Shown in pieces: positions 26,793-34,468 of a stretch of 64,000 bases of DNA; the first letter of the stretch is position 1, and every line of letters begins with the position of its first letter. The stretch lies in contig JAFGJW010000003.1 of assembly GCA_016928835.1 (NCBI GenBank), forward strand, positions 1 through 64,000, given 5' to 3'. The notes beneath the pieces were generated by a model. The model had not been told where the DNA came from and made no database searches. It worked only from the letters and a program-made list of their open reading frames with translations. The stretch comes from Candidatus Woesearchaeota archaeon. GTDB taxonomy: Archaea; Nanobdellota; Nanobdellia; Woesearchaeales; GW2011-AR15. Made by a program: the position numbers and the translations under genes.

Positions 26793-27170
26793 ATGAAATA
26801 TGCAATATCAACAGATTCAGGTAGTGTGTCAGAACATTTTGGTAGGTGTCCTCAATTTACCATTGTTGAGATAGACAATAATAAATTAGTGAAAAAAGAA
26901 GTAATTGATAATCCTGGGCATAGAACTGGATTTCTACCAAAATACTTTAGTGAAATAGGTGTGGATTCTGTGATTGCAGGGGGAGCGGGATGGCGCGCCC
27001 AAAACTTTTTTCAAGAGTATGGGATTAACCTTGTTTTGGGAGTTAGCGGGAAGATCGATGAAGTAATTGATAAGTTATTGAAGAATGAGTTAAAATCAGG
27101 ACAGAGCTACTGCTCTCCTGGAAGAGGAAAAGGATACGGCATTAATAAAGAGGACGGCCATTCACATTAG
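26793..27170 (+). CDS. NifX/MTH1175-like Fe-Mo cofactor-family protein (second copy)
   Basis: 125 residues starting MKYAISTDSGSVSEHFGRCPQFTIVEI; GGAGWRAQNFFQEYGINLVLGV replaces the GNLGPNA block of the first copy. The tail is His/Gly rich with a Cys (YCSPGRGKG, DGHSH). TGGAGGAG 7-13 nt before the ATG at 26793 fixes the start. The two copies are only distantly similar and may bind different ligands. Confidence 0.78.
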   Translation: MKYAISTDSGSVSEHFGRCPQFTIVEIDNNKLVKKEVIDNPGHRTGFLPKYFSEIGVDSVIAGGAGWRAQNFFQEYGINLVLGVSGKIDEVIDKLLKNELKSGQSYCSPGRGKGYGINKEDGHSH

Positions 27171-27211
27171 GATCCCAGGACCAACATAGCAAAGAATAGG
27201 TGATACTTAAG

Positions 27212-27964
27212 ATGGAATTACATGTGTTTTATTCAACACTGCTTGCAAGCATCATTGCTTGTTTAGTCACCACACTTGGTATCTATGTAATAAATAGATT
27301 CAGAAGATGGGGGCTCAAGAACGTAGGCTATTTTATCTGCTTTGCCGCAGGAGTATTGATTTCTGTGTCTTTCCTGCACATAATTCCAAAATCCTTTGAG
27401 ATGAGCAGTCTTGCACCTGTGTTTTTATTAGTCGGCTTTTTTGGACTATTCTTGCTCAATAGGTTCCTTAAAGTATTTTTATGTGATAAGAGCGGTGTAT
27501 GCGACACGAGCAGAGGAGAGGGCTATGTGTTTGGAATAATACCCATGCTAGGCATAGGAATCCACTCATTTATTGATGGAGTAATCTATTCAGTTACTTT
27601 CAATGTCCATGTCTTCACGGGAATCCTTGCAGCTATTGGAATGATCTTCCATGAATTTCCTGAAGGGATTGTGACATACATTCTGCTGATGAAATCTGGA
27701 TTTAGCAAAAAGAAATCACTGCTATATTCATTCACAGCAGCAGCAATCACAACCCCGTTAGGTGTGTTAATTTCATTCCCCTTTGTTTCGTCACTAAATA
27801 AAACTACTCTAGGGATACTGCTATCTCTTTCTGCTGGAGCATTAGTCTATGTTGGAACAACACACCTGCTTCCTGAAGCTGAGAAAGAGAGCAAGAAATT
27901 TAGTATAGTGGCATTGGCATTAGGGATATTGGTTGCTGTGATAATTATTTTATCCAAAGGTTAA
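27212..27964 (+). CDS. ZIP-family metal transporter
   Basis: About 250 residues with eight predicted membrane helices. Helix IV carries HSFIDGVIYS and helix V carries HEFPEGIVTYILL, the metal-binding H-x3-D/G and HExPEG motifs of ZIP carriers for Zn2+, Fe2+ or Mn2+. CDKSGVCDTS lies in the loop between helices III and IV, where ZIPs usually have a metal-binding loop. The start is ATG 27212, or GTG 27200. Its place in the island suggests uptake of the metal used by its neighbours. Confidence 0.88.
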   Translation: MELHVFYSTLLASIIACLVTTLGIYVINRFRRWGLKNVGYFICFAAGVLISVSFLHIIPKSFEMSSLAPVFLLVGFFGLFLLNRFLKVFLCDKSGVCDTSRGEGYVFGIIPMLGIGIHSFIDGVIYSVTFNVHVFTGILAAIGMIFHEFPEGIVTYILLMKSGFSKKKSLLYSFTAAAITTPLGVLISFPFVSSLNKTTLGILLSLSAGALVYVGTTHLLPEAEKESKKFSIVALALGILVAVIIILSKG

Positions 27965-27987
27965 AGATATAAAAGGAGGAAATTGAA

Positions 27988-28323
27988 ATGGCGACAATAG
28001 AAATAACTTCAAAAAATTTTAAAGAAAAGGTCTTGAACTCAGATCTACCTGTTTTAGTAGATTTTTGGGCACCGTGGTGCAGACCTTGTTTGATGATGAG
28101 CCCTGCTTTGGAGGAATTATCAAAAGAATTTGAAGGAAAAGTGAAGATAGGAAAAATGGATGTTAACAATCCTGAAAACAGGACCTTAGCTTTACAATAC
28201 AAGATACAGAGTATACCAAATATGAAGCTTTTCAGAAATGGTGAAGTCATTAATGACTACATCGGGCTACGCTCAAAAGAAGCCTTGAAAAAAGACATTG
28301 AGGAAGAGCTTAGTTTGATATAA
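27988..28323 (+). CDS. Thioredoxin
   Basis: 111 residues, a normal single thioredoxin domain: PVLVDFWAPWCRPCLMMSPALEELSKEF with active site WCRPC (instead of WCGPC), KMDVNNPENRTLALQYKIQSIPNM containing the cis-Pro, and LFRNGEVINDYIGLRSKE. The protein is cytoplasmic. GGAGG precedes the ATG. It probably reduces disulfides of neighbouring proteins such as the AhpD-like one. Confidence 0.92.
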   Translation: MATIEITSKNFKEKVLNSDLPVLVDFWAPWCRPCLMMSPALEELSKEFEGKVKIGKMDVNNPENRTLALQYKIQSIPNMKLFRNGEVINDYIGLRSKEALKKDIEEELSLI

Positions 28324-28415
28324 CAATAATTGGAAAAAAGAATAGCATGAGAAAAAATGTCTTTTAAAAAGTATATTAAAAAGACTCTCAGTAAAAATCA
28401 GGTAACAACAAGAGA

Positions 28416-29045
28416 ATGAGAGAATGGAAAGAATTGTATGAAGAAGAGGGGATAGTACAAAAAAACCCTTCTAAATTTGTGATTCAGGCCATACGTTTTT
28501 TTAAAGGCAAGAGAGTGAATAGAATTCTTGATCTTGGATGCGGTACAGGCAGGCACACGGCATTGTTATTTGAAGCAGGCTTTATTGTATATGCATGTGA
28601 CAATTCAGAAGAAGCAGTAATAATTGCCAAAAAAAAAATAAAGGAAGGTAAGTTTTGTTGCTGTGATATGGAAAACTTGCCATATAAAAATGATTTTTTT
28701 GATGCTGTACTGTCACATTTTGTCATACAGCACGGTAATATAGGAAAGATTGAAAAATCAATCTCTGAAATTCATAGGATTCTTAGAAAAGATGGTCTGC
28801 TTTTCATTACAGTTCCTTCGACTGGTCATCCTGAATTTTTAACAGGCCAAGAAATAGAAAAAAACACAAAGATAAATATTGATGCAATTGATGGCAAGAT
28901 GCCACATCATTATTTTACACAAAAGGAAATAAGAGAATTATTTAGGGAATTTGAAATTTTAAAGCTCAATCATTTTGAAGGACAGAGTGAAAGAGATCCA
29001 ACCAAAAGACTTGCTGTATGGGGATTATATGGGAGGAAAAAATGA
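28416..29045 (+). CDS. SAM-dependent methyltransferase (type 11-like)
   Basis: 209 residues. ILDLGCGTGRHTALLFEAGF is motif I, ACDNSEEAVIIAKKK is motif II, CCCDMENLPYKNDFFDAVLSHFVIQH is motif IV, and HRILRKDGLLFITVPS is the post-motif. This is a small-molecule-type class I methyltransferase with unknown substrate. It overlaps the following cupin gene by 4 nt. Confidence 0.85.
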   Translation: MREWKELYEEEGIVQKNPSKFVIQAIRFFKGKRVNRILDLGCGTGRHTALLFEAGFIVYACDNSEEAVIIAKKKIKEGKFCCCDMENLPYKNDFFDAVLSHFVIQHGNIGKIEKSISEIHRILRKDGLLFITVPSTGHPEFLTGQEIEKNTKINIDAIDGKMPHHYFTQKEIRELFREFEILKLNHFEGQSERDPTKRLAVWGLYGRKK

Positions 29046-29335
29046 AAACAACAAAAATAGTAAGGCCGCCTGAAAGTAAGGCACTTAAATCAGGCAGAGT
29101 AGTTTTATGCAAAGGAGAAGAGATTGGAGAACATGTAACAACAGATAAGGAAGAGCTCATTATTGTCATTAAAGGCAAAGCGACATTAATGCACGGACAT
29201 GATACATTTGAGTTAAAGCAAGGGGAAACGCATTTCATAAAAGAAGGCGTTGCCCATAATGTGATTAACTATTATGATGATGAACTTGAGTATATATATG
29301 TTGTTAGCTTATTTAAGGCAGATCAGGAACATTAA
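29042..29335 (+). CDS. Cupin-domain protein
   Basis: 97 residues: GEEIGEHVTTDKEELIIVIKGKATL and KQGETHFIKEGVAHNVIN form the two conserved cupin motifs of a single small beta barrel with metal-binding His/Glu. The start is at the ATG of the ATGA overlap with the methyltransferase, so the two are translationally coupled. The ligand is unknown. Confidence 0.82.
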   Translation: MKTTKIVRPPESKALKSGRVVLCKGEEIGEHVTTDKEELIIVIKGKATLMHGHDTFELKQGETHFIKEGVAHNVINYYDDELEYIYVVSLFKADQEH

Positions 29336-29346
29336 GTGAAAAAAAT

Positions 29347-30189
29347 ATGTCTAAAGTTATTGGAGTAACAGGAGGCAAAGGAGGAACAGGAAAATCGACT
29401 GTAGCCACTGCACTCGCTGTTGAATTGGCCAAAAAAAGCAAAGTGCTATTAGTTGACATGGATGTTGAGTGCCCGAATGACCACCTGATTCTAAGTATAA
29501 ACAGGAAGCAGATTGAAACTGTTTTCCAGAGAATTCCTAAATTTGATTTTGAAAAATGCATCAAATGCGGTTTATGCGGGCAGGTTTGCAAAACAAATGC
29601 CATTGTAGGTATTAAGGACAAGAACCCTATTTTTATCCAAGAGCAGTGCAATGGCTGTGGCGCCTGCTTTGTGAAGTGTCCTGTGAAAGCGATATCCTGG
29701 AGTAAAAAGGAGATTGGAAAAGTCTATTCAGGCAGAAATTATAATCTTGCTTTTTTATCTGGTGAATTGAAAATAAGAGAGCCGGTTTCTGAATTTGTTG
29801 TTGACGCAATCAAGGAGATTCTTGAAAAAAAGGAGCAAGATTATGAGTATATCATATTAGATACTGCAGCAGGCACTCATTGCGACGTTATCTCTGCCCT
29901 GGGTTATTGTGATTTTGTTTTTGCTGTAACAGAGCCTACTCCATTAGGAGAGCATGATTGCGAATTAATTATTGAGCTACTTCTTAAATTAAAAAAACCT
30001 TATGAAATTATTTTAAACAGGTATGAAAAAGAAAACGAGCATATACTCAGCAAAATGCTTGAAAAATACAACAAAAAAATATTTGCTAAAATACCTTATA
30101 AAAGAGAGATAATGGTAGCATATTCAAAAGGCGTTCCAATAGAAGATGAAAATATAAGAGAGATAGGCAAAGAGGTTGAAAGATGGTGA
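29347..30189 (+). CDS. MinD/Mrp-like P-loop ATPase with two ferredoxin clusters (first copy)
   Basis: 280 residues. GGKGGTGKSTVATALA is the deviant Walker A, and VDMDVECPNDHL follows. A ferredoxin insertion at about 62-120 has CIKCGLCGQVC and CNGCGACFVKCP, ligands for two [4Fe-4S] clusters. ILDTAAGTHCDV is Walker B-like, then VTEPTPLGEHD. Such MinD-ferredoxin fusions commonly occur in pairs in anaerobes and are thought to act in Fe-S or metal-cofactor assembly. A second member is at 31927. It overlaps the MBL-fold gene by 7 nt. Confidence 0.88.
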   Translation: MSKVIGVTGGKGGTGKSTVATALAVELAKKSKVLLVDMDVECPNDHLILSINRKQIETVFQRIPKFDFEKCIKCGLCGQVCKTNAIVGIKDKNPIFIQEQCNGCGACFVKCPVKAISWSKKEIGKVYSGRNYNLAFLSGELKIREPVSEFVVDAIKEILEKKEQDYEYIILDTAAGTHCDVISALGYCDFVFAVTEPTPLGEHDCELIIELLLKLKKPYEIILNRYEKENEHILSKMLEKYNKKIFAKIPYKREIMVAYSKGVPIEDENIREIGKEVERW

Positions 30190-30839
30190 AGATTGCAATT
30201 ACCTTCAACAATAACTCAAATCCAGGTTTCAAATCTGGGTGGGGGTTTTCCTGTTTTATAGAAAATAATGAGAATATATTATTTGATACGGGTTGTAATG
30301 GTAAGGATTTATTATATAACCTGGAAAAATTAAAAATCGATGTTATTGCTATAAAAAAAATCATTTTATCGCATGAACATTGGGATCATACAGGTGGCTT
30401 GTCTGATATTTTAAGATTGAATAAAAACACAGAAGTATTTGTATTAGATTCTTTCTCAGAAAATTTAAAACAGGAATTAAGGAGAAAATCCAACCTAATA
30501 GAAATCTCCTCTATGAGAGAAATCTCTCAAGATATTTTTACAACAGGCCCTATTGCAAATAATCCTGATGAACAATCTCTGATTTTAGAAACAAAGAAAG
30601 GCATTTTGGTATTAGTCGGCTGCTCCCATCCTGGTGTTGATAAGATACTTGAAATAGCTGAGAAACATGGGAAGATTTATGGGATAATCGGAGGGTTTCA
30701 CGGCTTTAATAAATTTGATGCTTTGAAAAATATTGAGTTAATTGGTGCCTGTCACTGCACACAGCATACTGACCAAATTAAGAAACTTTTTCCAAAACAA
30801 TTCATTGAGGTTAAAACTGGAGATGTTGTCGAGATATGA
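30183..30839 (+). CDS. Metallo-beta-lactamase-fold hydrolase
   Basis: 218 residues. LFDTGCNG, then [11 protein letters not shown] (the HxHxDH metal motif), [14 protein letters not shown] and GGFHGF identify the MBL family close to the dihydropterin phosphate synthase-like (DHPS-like) branch that often accompanies NifX-like and MinD genes. It hydrolyses an unknown ester or phosphorylated substrate using two metal ions. It overlaps both neighbours by a few bases, so it is firmly within the operon. Confidence 0.85.
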   Translation: MVKIAITFNNNSNPGFKSGWGFSCFIENNENILFDTGCNGKDLLYNLEKLKIDVIAIKKIILSHEHWDHTGGLSDILRLNKNTEVFVLDSFSENLKQELRRKSNLIEISSMREISQDIFTTGPIANNPDEQSLILETKKGILVLVGCSHPGVDKILEIAEKHGKIYGIIGGFHGFNKFDALKNIELIGACHCTQHTDQIKKLFPKQFIEVKTGDVVEI

Positions 30840-31240
30840 ACGGTATCTATTGTTTAATTATTAATGTAAAAAAGAATATTAATGTAAATGTTGGTGCACT
30901 TGGCATAATGCAATTTAGTAACGGAACTTACGTGTATGTCGGCTCGGCCCAGAACAATCTTAAGAAGAGGATTGATAGGCACCTGTCACAAAATAAAAAA
31001 ATACACTGGCATATTGACTATTTACTAAATAATAAAAATGTAAATATCAAAAAGGTTTTTTATAATCATGCGGGCAAAGAAGAAGAATGTAAGGTTGCCA
31101 ATCATTTAAGTGATATTGAAGAGCCCATAAAAGGATTTGGCTGCTCAGACTGCAACTGTAGTTCACACTTATTTAGATTAGGATCATTAGTGAATCTGGA
31201 AGAACTAGGCTTTAAAGAAAATGGCATGCAAATGGAATAA
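30836..31240 (+). CDS. DUF123 GIY-YIG-fold protein
   Basis: 134 residues. [41 protein letters not shown] and CKVANHL, then [14 protein letters not shown] with four cysteines, are the features of archaeal DUF123, a divergent GIY-YIG-like fold sometimes fused to endonuclease III. The nuclease activity is unproven. The ATG overlaps the MBL gene stop (ATGA). Confidence 0.85.
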   Translation: MNGIYCLIINVKKNINVNVGALGIMQFSNGTYVYVGSAQNNLKKRIDRHLSQNKKIHWHIDYLLNNKNVNIKKVFYNHAGKEEECKVANHLSDIEEPIKGFGCSDCNCSSHLFRLGSLVNLEELGFKENGMQME

Positions 31241-31409
31241 TGTTTGTCCTTTAAGAAGGTTAGAACAACAGAGCAAAATTAGCGCTGATTACAAAAAAGA
31301 ATATTGTGAAAGTGAAGAAAATTGGAAAAATTGTGTAAGATTTAAATTAGAGGAACAAGGCATTAGCCATAAAGATAGTTTAATGCCTGATGGAAGGTAT
31401 ATGAAATGA
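31221..31409 (+). CDS. Small Cys-rich conserved protein (62 aa)
   Basis: [35 protein letters not shown] and DSLMPDGRY give a four-Cys protein that resembles short uncharacterised proteins of methanogens and other anaerobes. It starts within the last 20 nt of the DUF123 gene and ends in an ATGA overlap with the lipoprotein gene. A metal or Fe-S site is plausible. Confidence 0.65.
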   Translation: MACKWNNVCPLRRLEQQSKISADYKKEYCESEENWKNCVRFKLEEQGISHKDSLMPDGRYMK

Positions 31410-31930
31410 AAAAGACTCATCTTGTCTATGGAATATTTTTACTTGTTATTATAGGTTGCCAAAAAGAACCAGAAACAGAACTTCTCTGTACTGAATCCAC
31501 TACTATTATCCCAGCAACAAGCACATCTACTGGACCATCAAGCACAACAACTATGCAATTAGTTACTACAACAACCTCTTTGCCAACTACAAGCAGTACA
31601 CAATCTACTACTACAACCACTCTTCCTGAAAATGAATGCAAGTTAGTGATGTTCCACAACGGCAAGGGTCCGATGTGTCTGGAGCAGCTTGAGTTTCTTG
31701 AAGATATCGAAGAGGACTTTCCATTGTTAATAGTCGAAGAATATCTCACAACAGAGCAGTCCAACCTGATTTTGCTTTATGAGATGGAAAGCAGCTATGG
31801 TGAAAGCCATGGTGTTTCTGAGAATTTTGGGTATCTGCCAATTACCTTCATAAATAATAAGGCCTATTCAGGCTTTGACAGCAAGGTTGAGGACAGATTA
31901 TTGGATGACATTGGGGAGGTATGCAGATGA
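31406..31930 (+). CDS. Putative lipoprotein with Ser/Thr linker and thioredoxin-like domain
   Basis: 174 residues. An N-terminal signal with LVIIGCQ (lipobox-like Cys18) is followed by a 50-residue Thr/Ser-rich linker, likely O-glycosylated. The C-terminal domain of about 95 residues has KLVMFHNGKGPMCLEQL and YLPITFINNKAYSG (a cis-Pro-like segment), suggestive of a glutaredoxin/thioredoxin fold with one Cys. It is exported and membrane bound, with its domain outside the cell. It overlaps its neighbours on both sides. Confidence 0.6.
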   Translation: MKKTHLVYGIFLLVIIGCQKEPETELLCTESTTIIPATSTSTGPSSTTTMQLVTTTTSLPTTSSTQSTTTTTLPENECKLVMFHNGKGPMCLEQLEFLEDIEEDFPLLIVEEYLTTEQSNLILLYEMESSYGESHGVSENFGYLPITFINNKAYSGFDSKVEDRLLDDIGEVCR

Positions 31931-32805
31931 AGCAAATAACAATACTTTCAGGAAAAGGAGGCGTAGGAAAGTCAAGCATAACTGCTTCTCTTGGTATTGT
32001 TTTATCAAAAAGATATAAAGTGATTTGTGTAGATTGCGATGTTGATGCATCTAATCTTGCGCTTGTATTTGGAGTCAAAAAGTTAAAAGATTTCAAAGAA
32101 ATCAGCACGAACCAGAAGGCAGTATTTGATTGTAAAAAATGCAATTCCTGTAAAAAATGCTTTGAGAGCTGCTACTTTAATGCAATTTCATGGGAAAGCA
32201 ACAAGCCTAAGTTAAAAGAATTTGGCTGCGAGGGATGTGGCGTCTGTGAATTAGTCTGTCCTTGTGGTGCAGTTGAATTAAAAGAAATATACAATGCCAA
32301 AATTGGATACGGTAAAACAAGATATGGTTTCAATGTTGTTACAGGCCAGTTAGAGATGGGAGAATCTGGCTCTGGAAAAGTAGTATATGAAGTTAGGAAG
32401 TTGGCTTCTGAAATTGGGAAAGATGCCGATATTATCTTAAATGATGCTGCAGCTGGCATTGGCTGTCCTGTAATAGCATCTGTTGTAGGAAGCGAGTATG
32501 CAATAGCTGTAACAGAGCCGACCCCTTCAGGATTTTCTGATTTGAAACGGGCTTTGCAAATGGTTCATCACTTTAATATTGATGCAGGGATAATAATAAA
32601 TAAATTTGATCTCAATAAAGACTATTCAGAGAAAATTGCAGAGTTTGCTAGAACAAGTGGCTTAAGCATTATCAAAAAAATTCCCTATGACAAGACATTT
32701 TCAGATGCCTTGGTTCATATGACTCCAGTTGTTAGCTATGATAAAGACTATCTTAAGCTATTTGAGAGCATCGCCGATACAGTGATATCAAGATTAAGCA
32801 TCTAA
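31927..32805 (+). CDS. MinD/Mrp-like P-loop ATPase with two ferredoxin clusters (second copy)
   Basis: 292 residues from the ATG at 31927 (an ATG two codons earlier is also possible; GGGGAGGT lies just upstream). [16 protein letters not shown], then CDVDASNLAL. The ferredoxin insertion has CKKCNSCKKCFESC and CEGCGVCELVCP. LNDAAAGIGCPV and VTEPTPSGFSDLKR follow. Together with the copy at 29347 it makes the usual pair of MinD-ferredoxin ATPases, possibly working as a heterodimer. It is the last gene of the metal/Fe-S operon. Confidence 0.88.
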   Translation: MKQITILSGKGGVGKSSITASLGIVLSKRYKVICVDCDVDASNLALVFGVKKLKDFKEISTNQKAVFDCKKCNSCKKCFESCYFNAISWESNKPKLKEFGCEGCGVCELVCPCGAVELKEIYNAKIGYGKTRYGFNVVTGQLEMGESGSGKVVYEVRKLASEIGKDADIILNDAAAGIGCPVIASVVGSEYAIAVTEPTPSGFSDLKRALQMVHHFNIDAGIIINKFDLNKDYSEKIAEFARTSGLSIIKKIPYDKTFSDALVHMTPVVSYDKDYLKLFESIADTVISRLSI

Positions 32806-32844
32806 ATCTAAAAGTATTAATATTAGAATATTTTACAGGTACAA

Positions 32845-33285
32845 GTGAAAGACAAATCTATCTTAAAAATAAAAATAATATTCTATGTCTTAGTAGCTAT
32901 CTTTCTCTGCCTGCTGGCCTATTTCACAATCCCGGGCTCAATCAACTCGAAACACACAATGTTTCCAGTAATAGTGGTCCTAGCAATTTTATTTTCCATA
33001 TTAGGAGGACTTCTTTTCTTTTACACATCAAAATCAAAGTTAAGAGGAGCACTTAGAAAGCTCATTCTGCTCACTGGCGCTTCCTCAGCAGGATTTCTTG
33101 TCAGTATTATCCTACATAATATTTTTTCCGGATTGCTTATCCTCATATTTGGCCCTTATTTTTGGACACAAATCGGATTGGTTGATGAACCTCTCTTTTT
33201 TATCATTGCACTCTTCATTTGCCCCCTTGGATTTTCTATTGGTGCTGCGGGCACTATAATCCATCTTGTAAGAAAGATGAAATAG
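32845..33285 (+). CDS. Four-helix membrane protein, unknown
   Basis: 146 residues starting at GTG 32845. Hydrophobic helices are IIFYVLVAIFLCLLAYF, FPVIVVLAILFSILGGLLFF, a third around residue 78 and a fourth around residue 120 (FFIIALFICPLGFSIGAAG). No family is recognised. It follows the MinD gene by 39 nt and may be co-transcribed. Confidence 0.55.
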   Translation: MKDKSILKIKIIFYVLVAIFLCLLAYFTIPGSINSKHTMFPVIVVLAILFSILGGLLFFYTSKSKLRGALRKLILLTGASSAGFLVSIILHNIFSGLLILIFGPYFWTQIGLVDEPLFFIIALFICPLGFSIGAAGTIIHLVRKMK

Positions 33286-33327
33286 AAGTTCTAAATATTT
33301 ATATACAAGGCACAATTATTTTCCATC

Positions 33328-33879
33328 ATGAAGCTTAATCTTATAACCAAAAACAAACATAAATTCAATGAAATAAAGTCAGTAGCTAAAGAATTCAACA
33401 TAGGAATCATGCAAGTTGAGGAAGATAAGATTGAACCCAAAGATAAGCAGATAGAAGAAATAGCCAGGTTCAATGCCGAATACTATTTTAATAAATTAAA
33501 ACAACCTGTTATAGTAGATGATACAGGCATCTTTTTTGAGGAATACCAAAACTTTCCTGGAGCCAATGCAAAGCTCATGTACTATGCTCTTGGCTACAAG
33601 GGCTTATTAAAATTATTGGAAGGCTCTAACAGAAATGCCTATTTTATGACTGTTGTTGGATACTGTGACAGAGACAATATTAAGACTTTCAGGGGAATTA
33701 CCCATGGTATAATAGCAGACAAAGTCTATTGTAAAAAAAAGGATGTTCTTCCATATGAGAGGATATTTTTAATAAACAATAGGCCTTTGTGTCACATGAC
33801 AAGGGCAGCGAAGAATAATATCTCGCATCGTGCGCTGGCTTTTCGCAAACTTTTTGAATGGCTAAAAATTCGAGAGTAA
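33328..33879 (+). CDS. HAM1/RdgB-like NTP pyrophosphatase
   Basis: 183 residues. LITKNKHKFNEIKSVAKEF, VIVDDTGIFFEEYQNFPGANAK and SHRALAFRKLFEWL are the nucleotide-binding and catalytic blocks of ITPase/RdgB (the usual SGL is DTG here). It hydrolyses dITP and XTP to keep non-canonical purines out of nucleic acids. TATA AAATATTTATATAC lies about 27 nt before the ATG. Its end overlaps a convergent membrane gene by 18 nt. Confidence 0.88.
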   Translation: MKLNLITKNKHKFNEIKSVAKEFNIGIMQVEEDKIEPKDKQIEEIARFNAEYYFNKLKQPVIVDDTGIFFEEYQNFPGANAKLMYYALGYKGLLKLLEGSNRNAYFMTVVGYCDRDNIKTFRGITHGIIADKVYCKKKDVLPYERIFLINNRPLCHMTRAAKNNISHRALAFRKLFEWLKIRE

Positions 33880-34419
33880 CTGGTGAAGCGCGCTCATAAC
33901 AGGCGTATAGACAAGAATATTTAGAAAAGTATGAAATGACTGGTGCATAATGTTCTCGGGCGGATTAGGGAATATAACAAACATATAGATAGGAAGCGCT
34001 ATAGCGTTCCTTAAGGCTATTGTGATGGCAAAGGCAGGAAAAAAATCAACCATCCCTTTGAGTATATTAACTATTACGGCACAGAGAGCTGATAGCAAGA
34101 CAACAGTTATGTAGTTTAGGTTAATAAGACTATTTTTAATATAAGAGAAACCGCCAACTGCGAGACCAAAAAAAACACCTATTCTCCATCCAAATTCATA
34201 GCTCATAAAGATGGCGGTGATGGTAACAGTCTCAGGCGTAACATGGGGCACAAATTTCCCTATTCTTGTTGTAAAGATATTAAGCGGCACAAACAATGCT
34301 GTGCATAGGATTGCCTTAACATAATCTCCAAGAAAGAATGAGATAACAAGCAATATGGTAAATATCAAGATGTTCCTGAGATTAAAATATTTTTGAAATT
34401 TCTTTTTACCAAGTTTCAT
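33862..34419 (-). CDS. Polytopic membrane protein, unknown
   Basis: 185 residues with about five hydrophobic helices, including IFTILLVISFFLGDYVKAIL, ETVTITAIFMSYEFGWRIGVFFG, ITVVLLSALCAVIVNIL and IALPIYMFVIF. A conserved-looking NPPENIMHQSFH lies near the C-terminus. No family is recognised. It is transcribed on the minus strand after the coiled-coil genes, with an A/T-rich leader. Confidence 0.55.
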   Translation of the reverse strand: MKLGKKKFQKYFNLRNILIFTILLVISFFLGDYVKAILCTALFVPLNIFTTRIGKFVPHVTPETVTITAIFMSYEFGWRIGVFFGLAVGGFSYIKNSLINLNYITVVLLSALCAVIVNILKGMVDFFPAFAITIALRNAIALPIYMFVIFPNPPENIMHQSFHTFLNILVYTPVMSALHQLLSNF

Positions 34420-34468
34420 GTATCACTTAAAATAATAATTAAGATAATAATCTTTTGATTTGCCGCAC

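Noticed and set aside
26053..27170. Nitrogenase cluster suggested by NifX-like genes
   Set aside because: No nifH, nifD, nifK, nifB or nifE/N gene is present. The NifX-like proteins belong to the broader MTH1175-type family.
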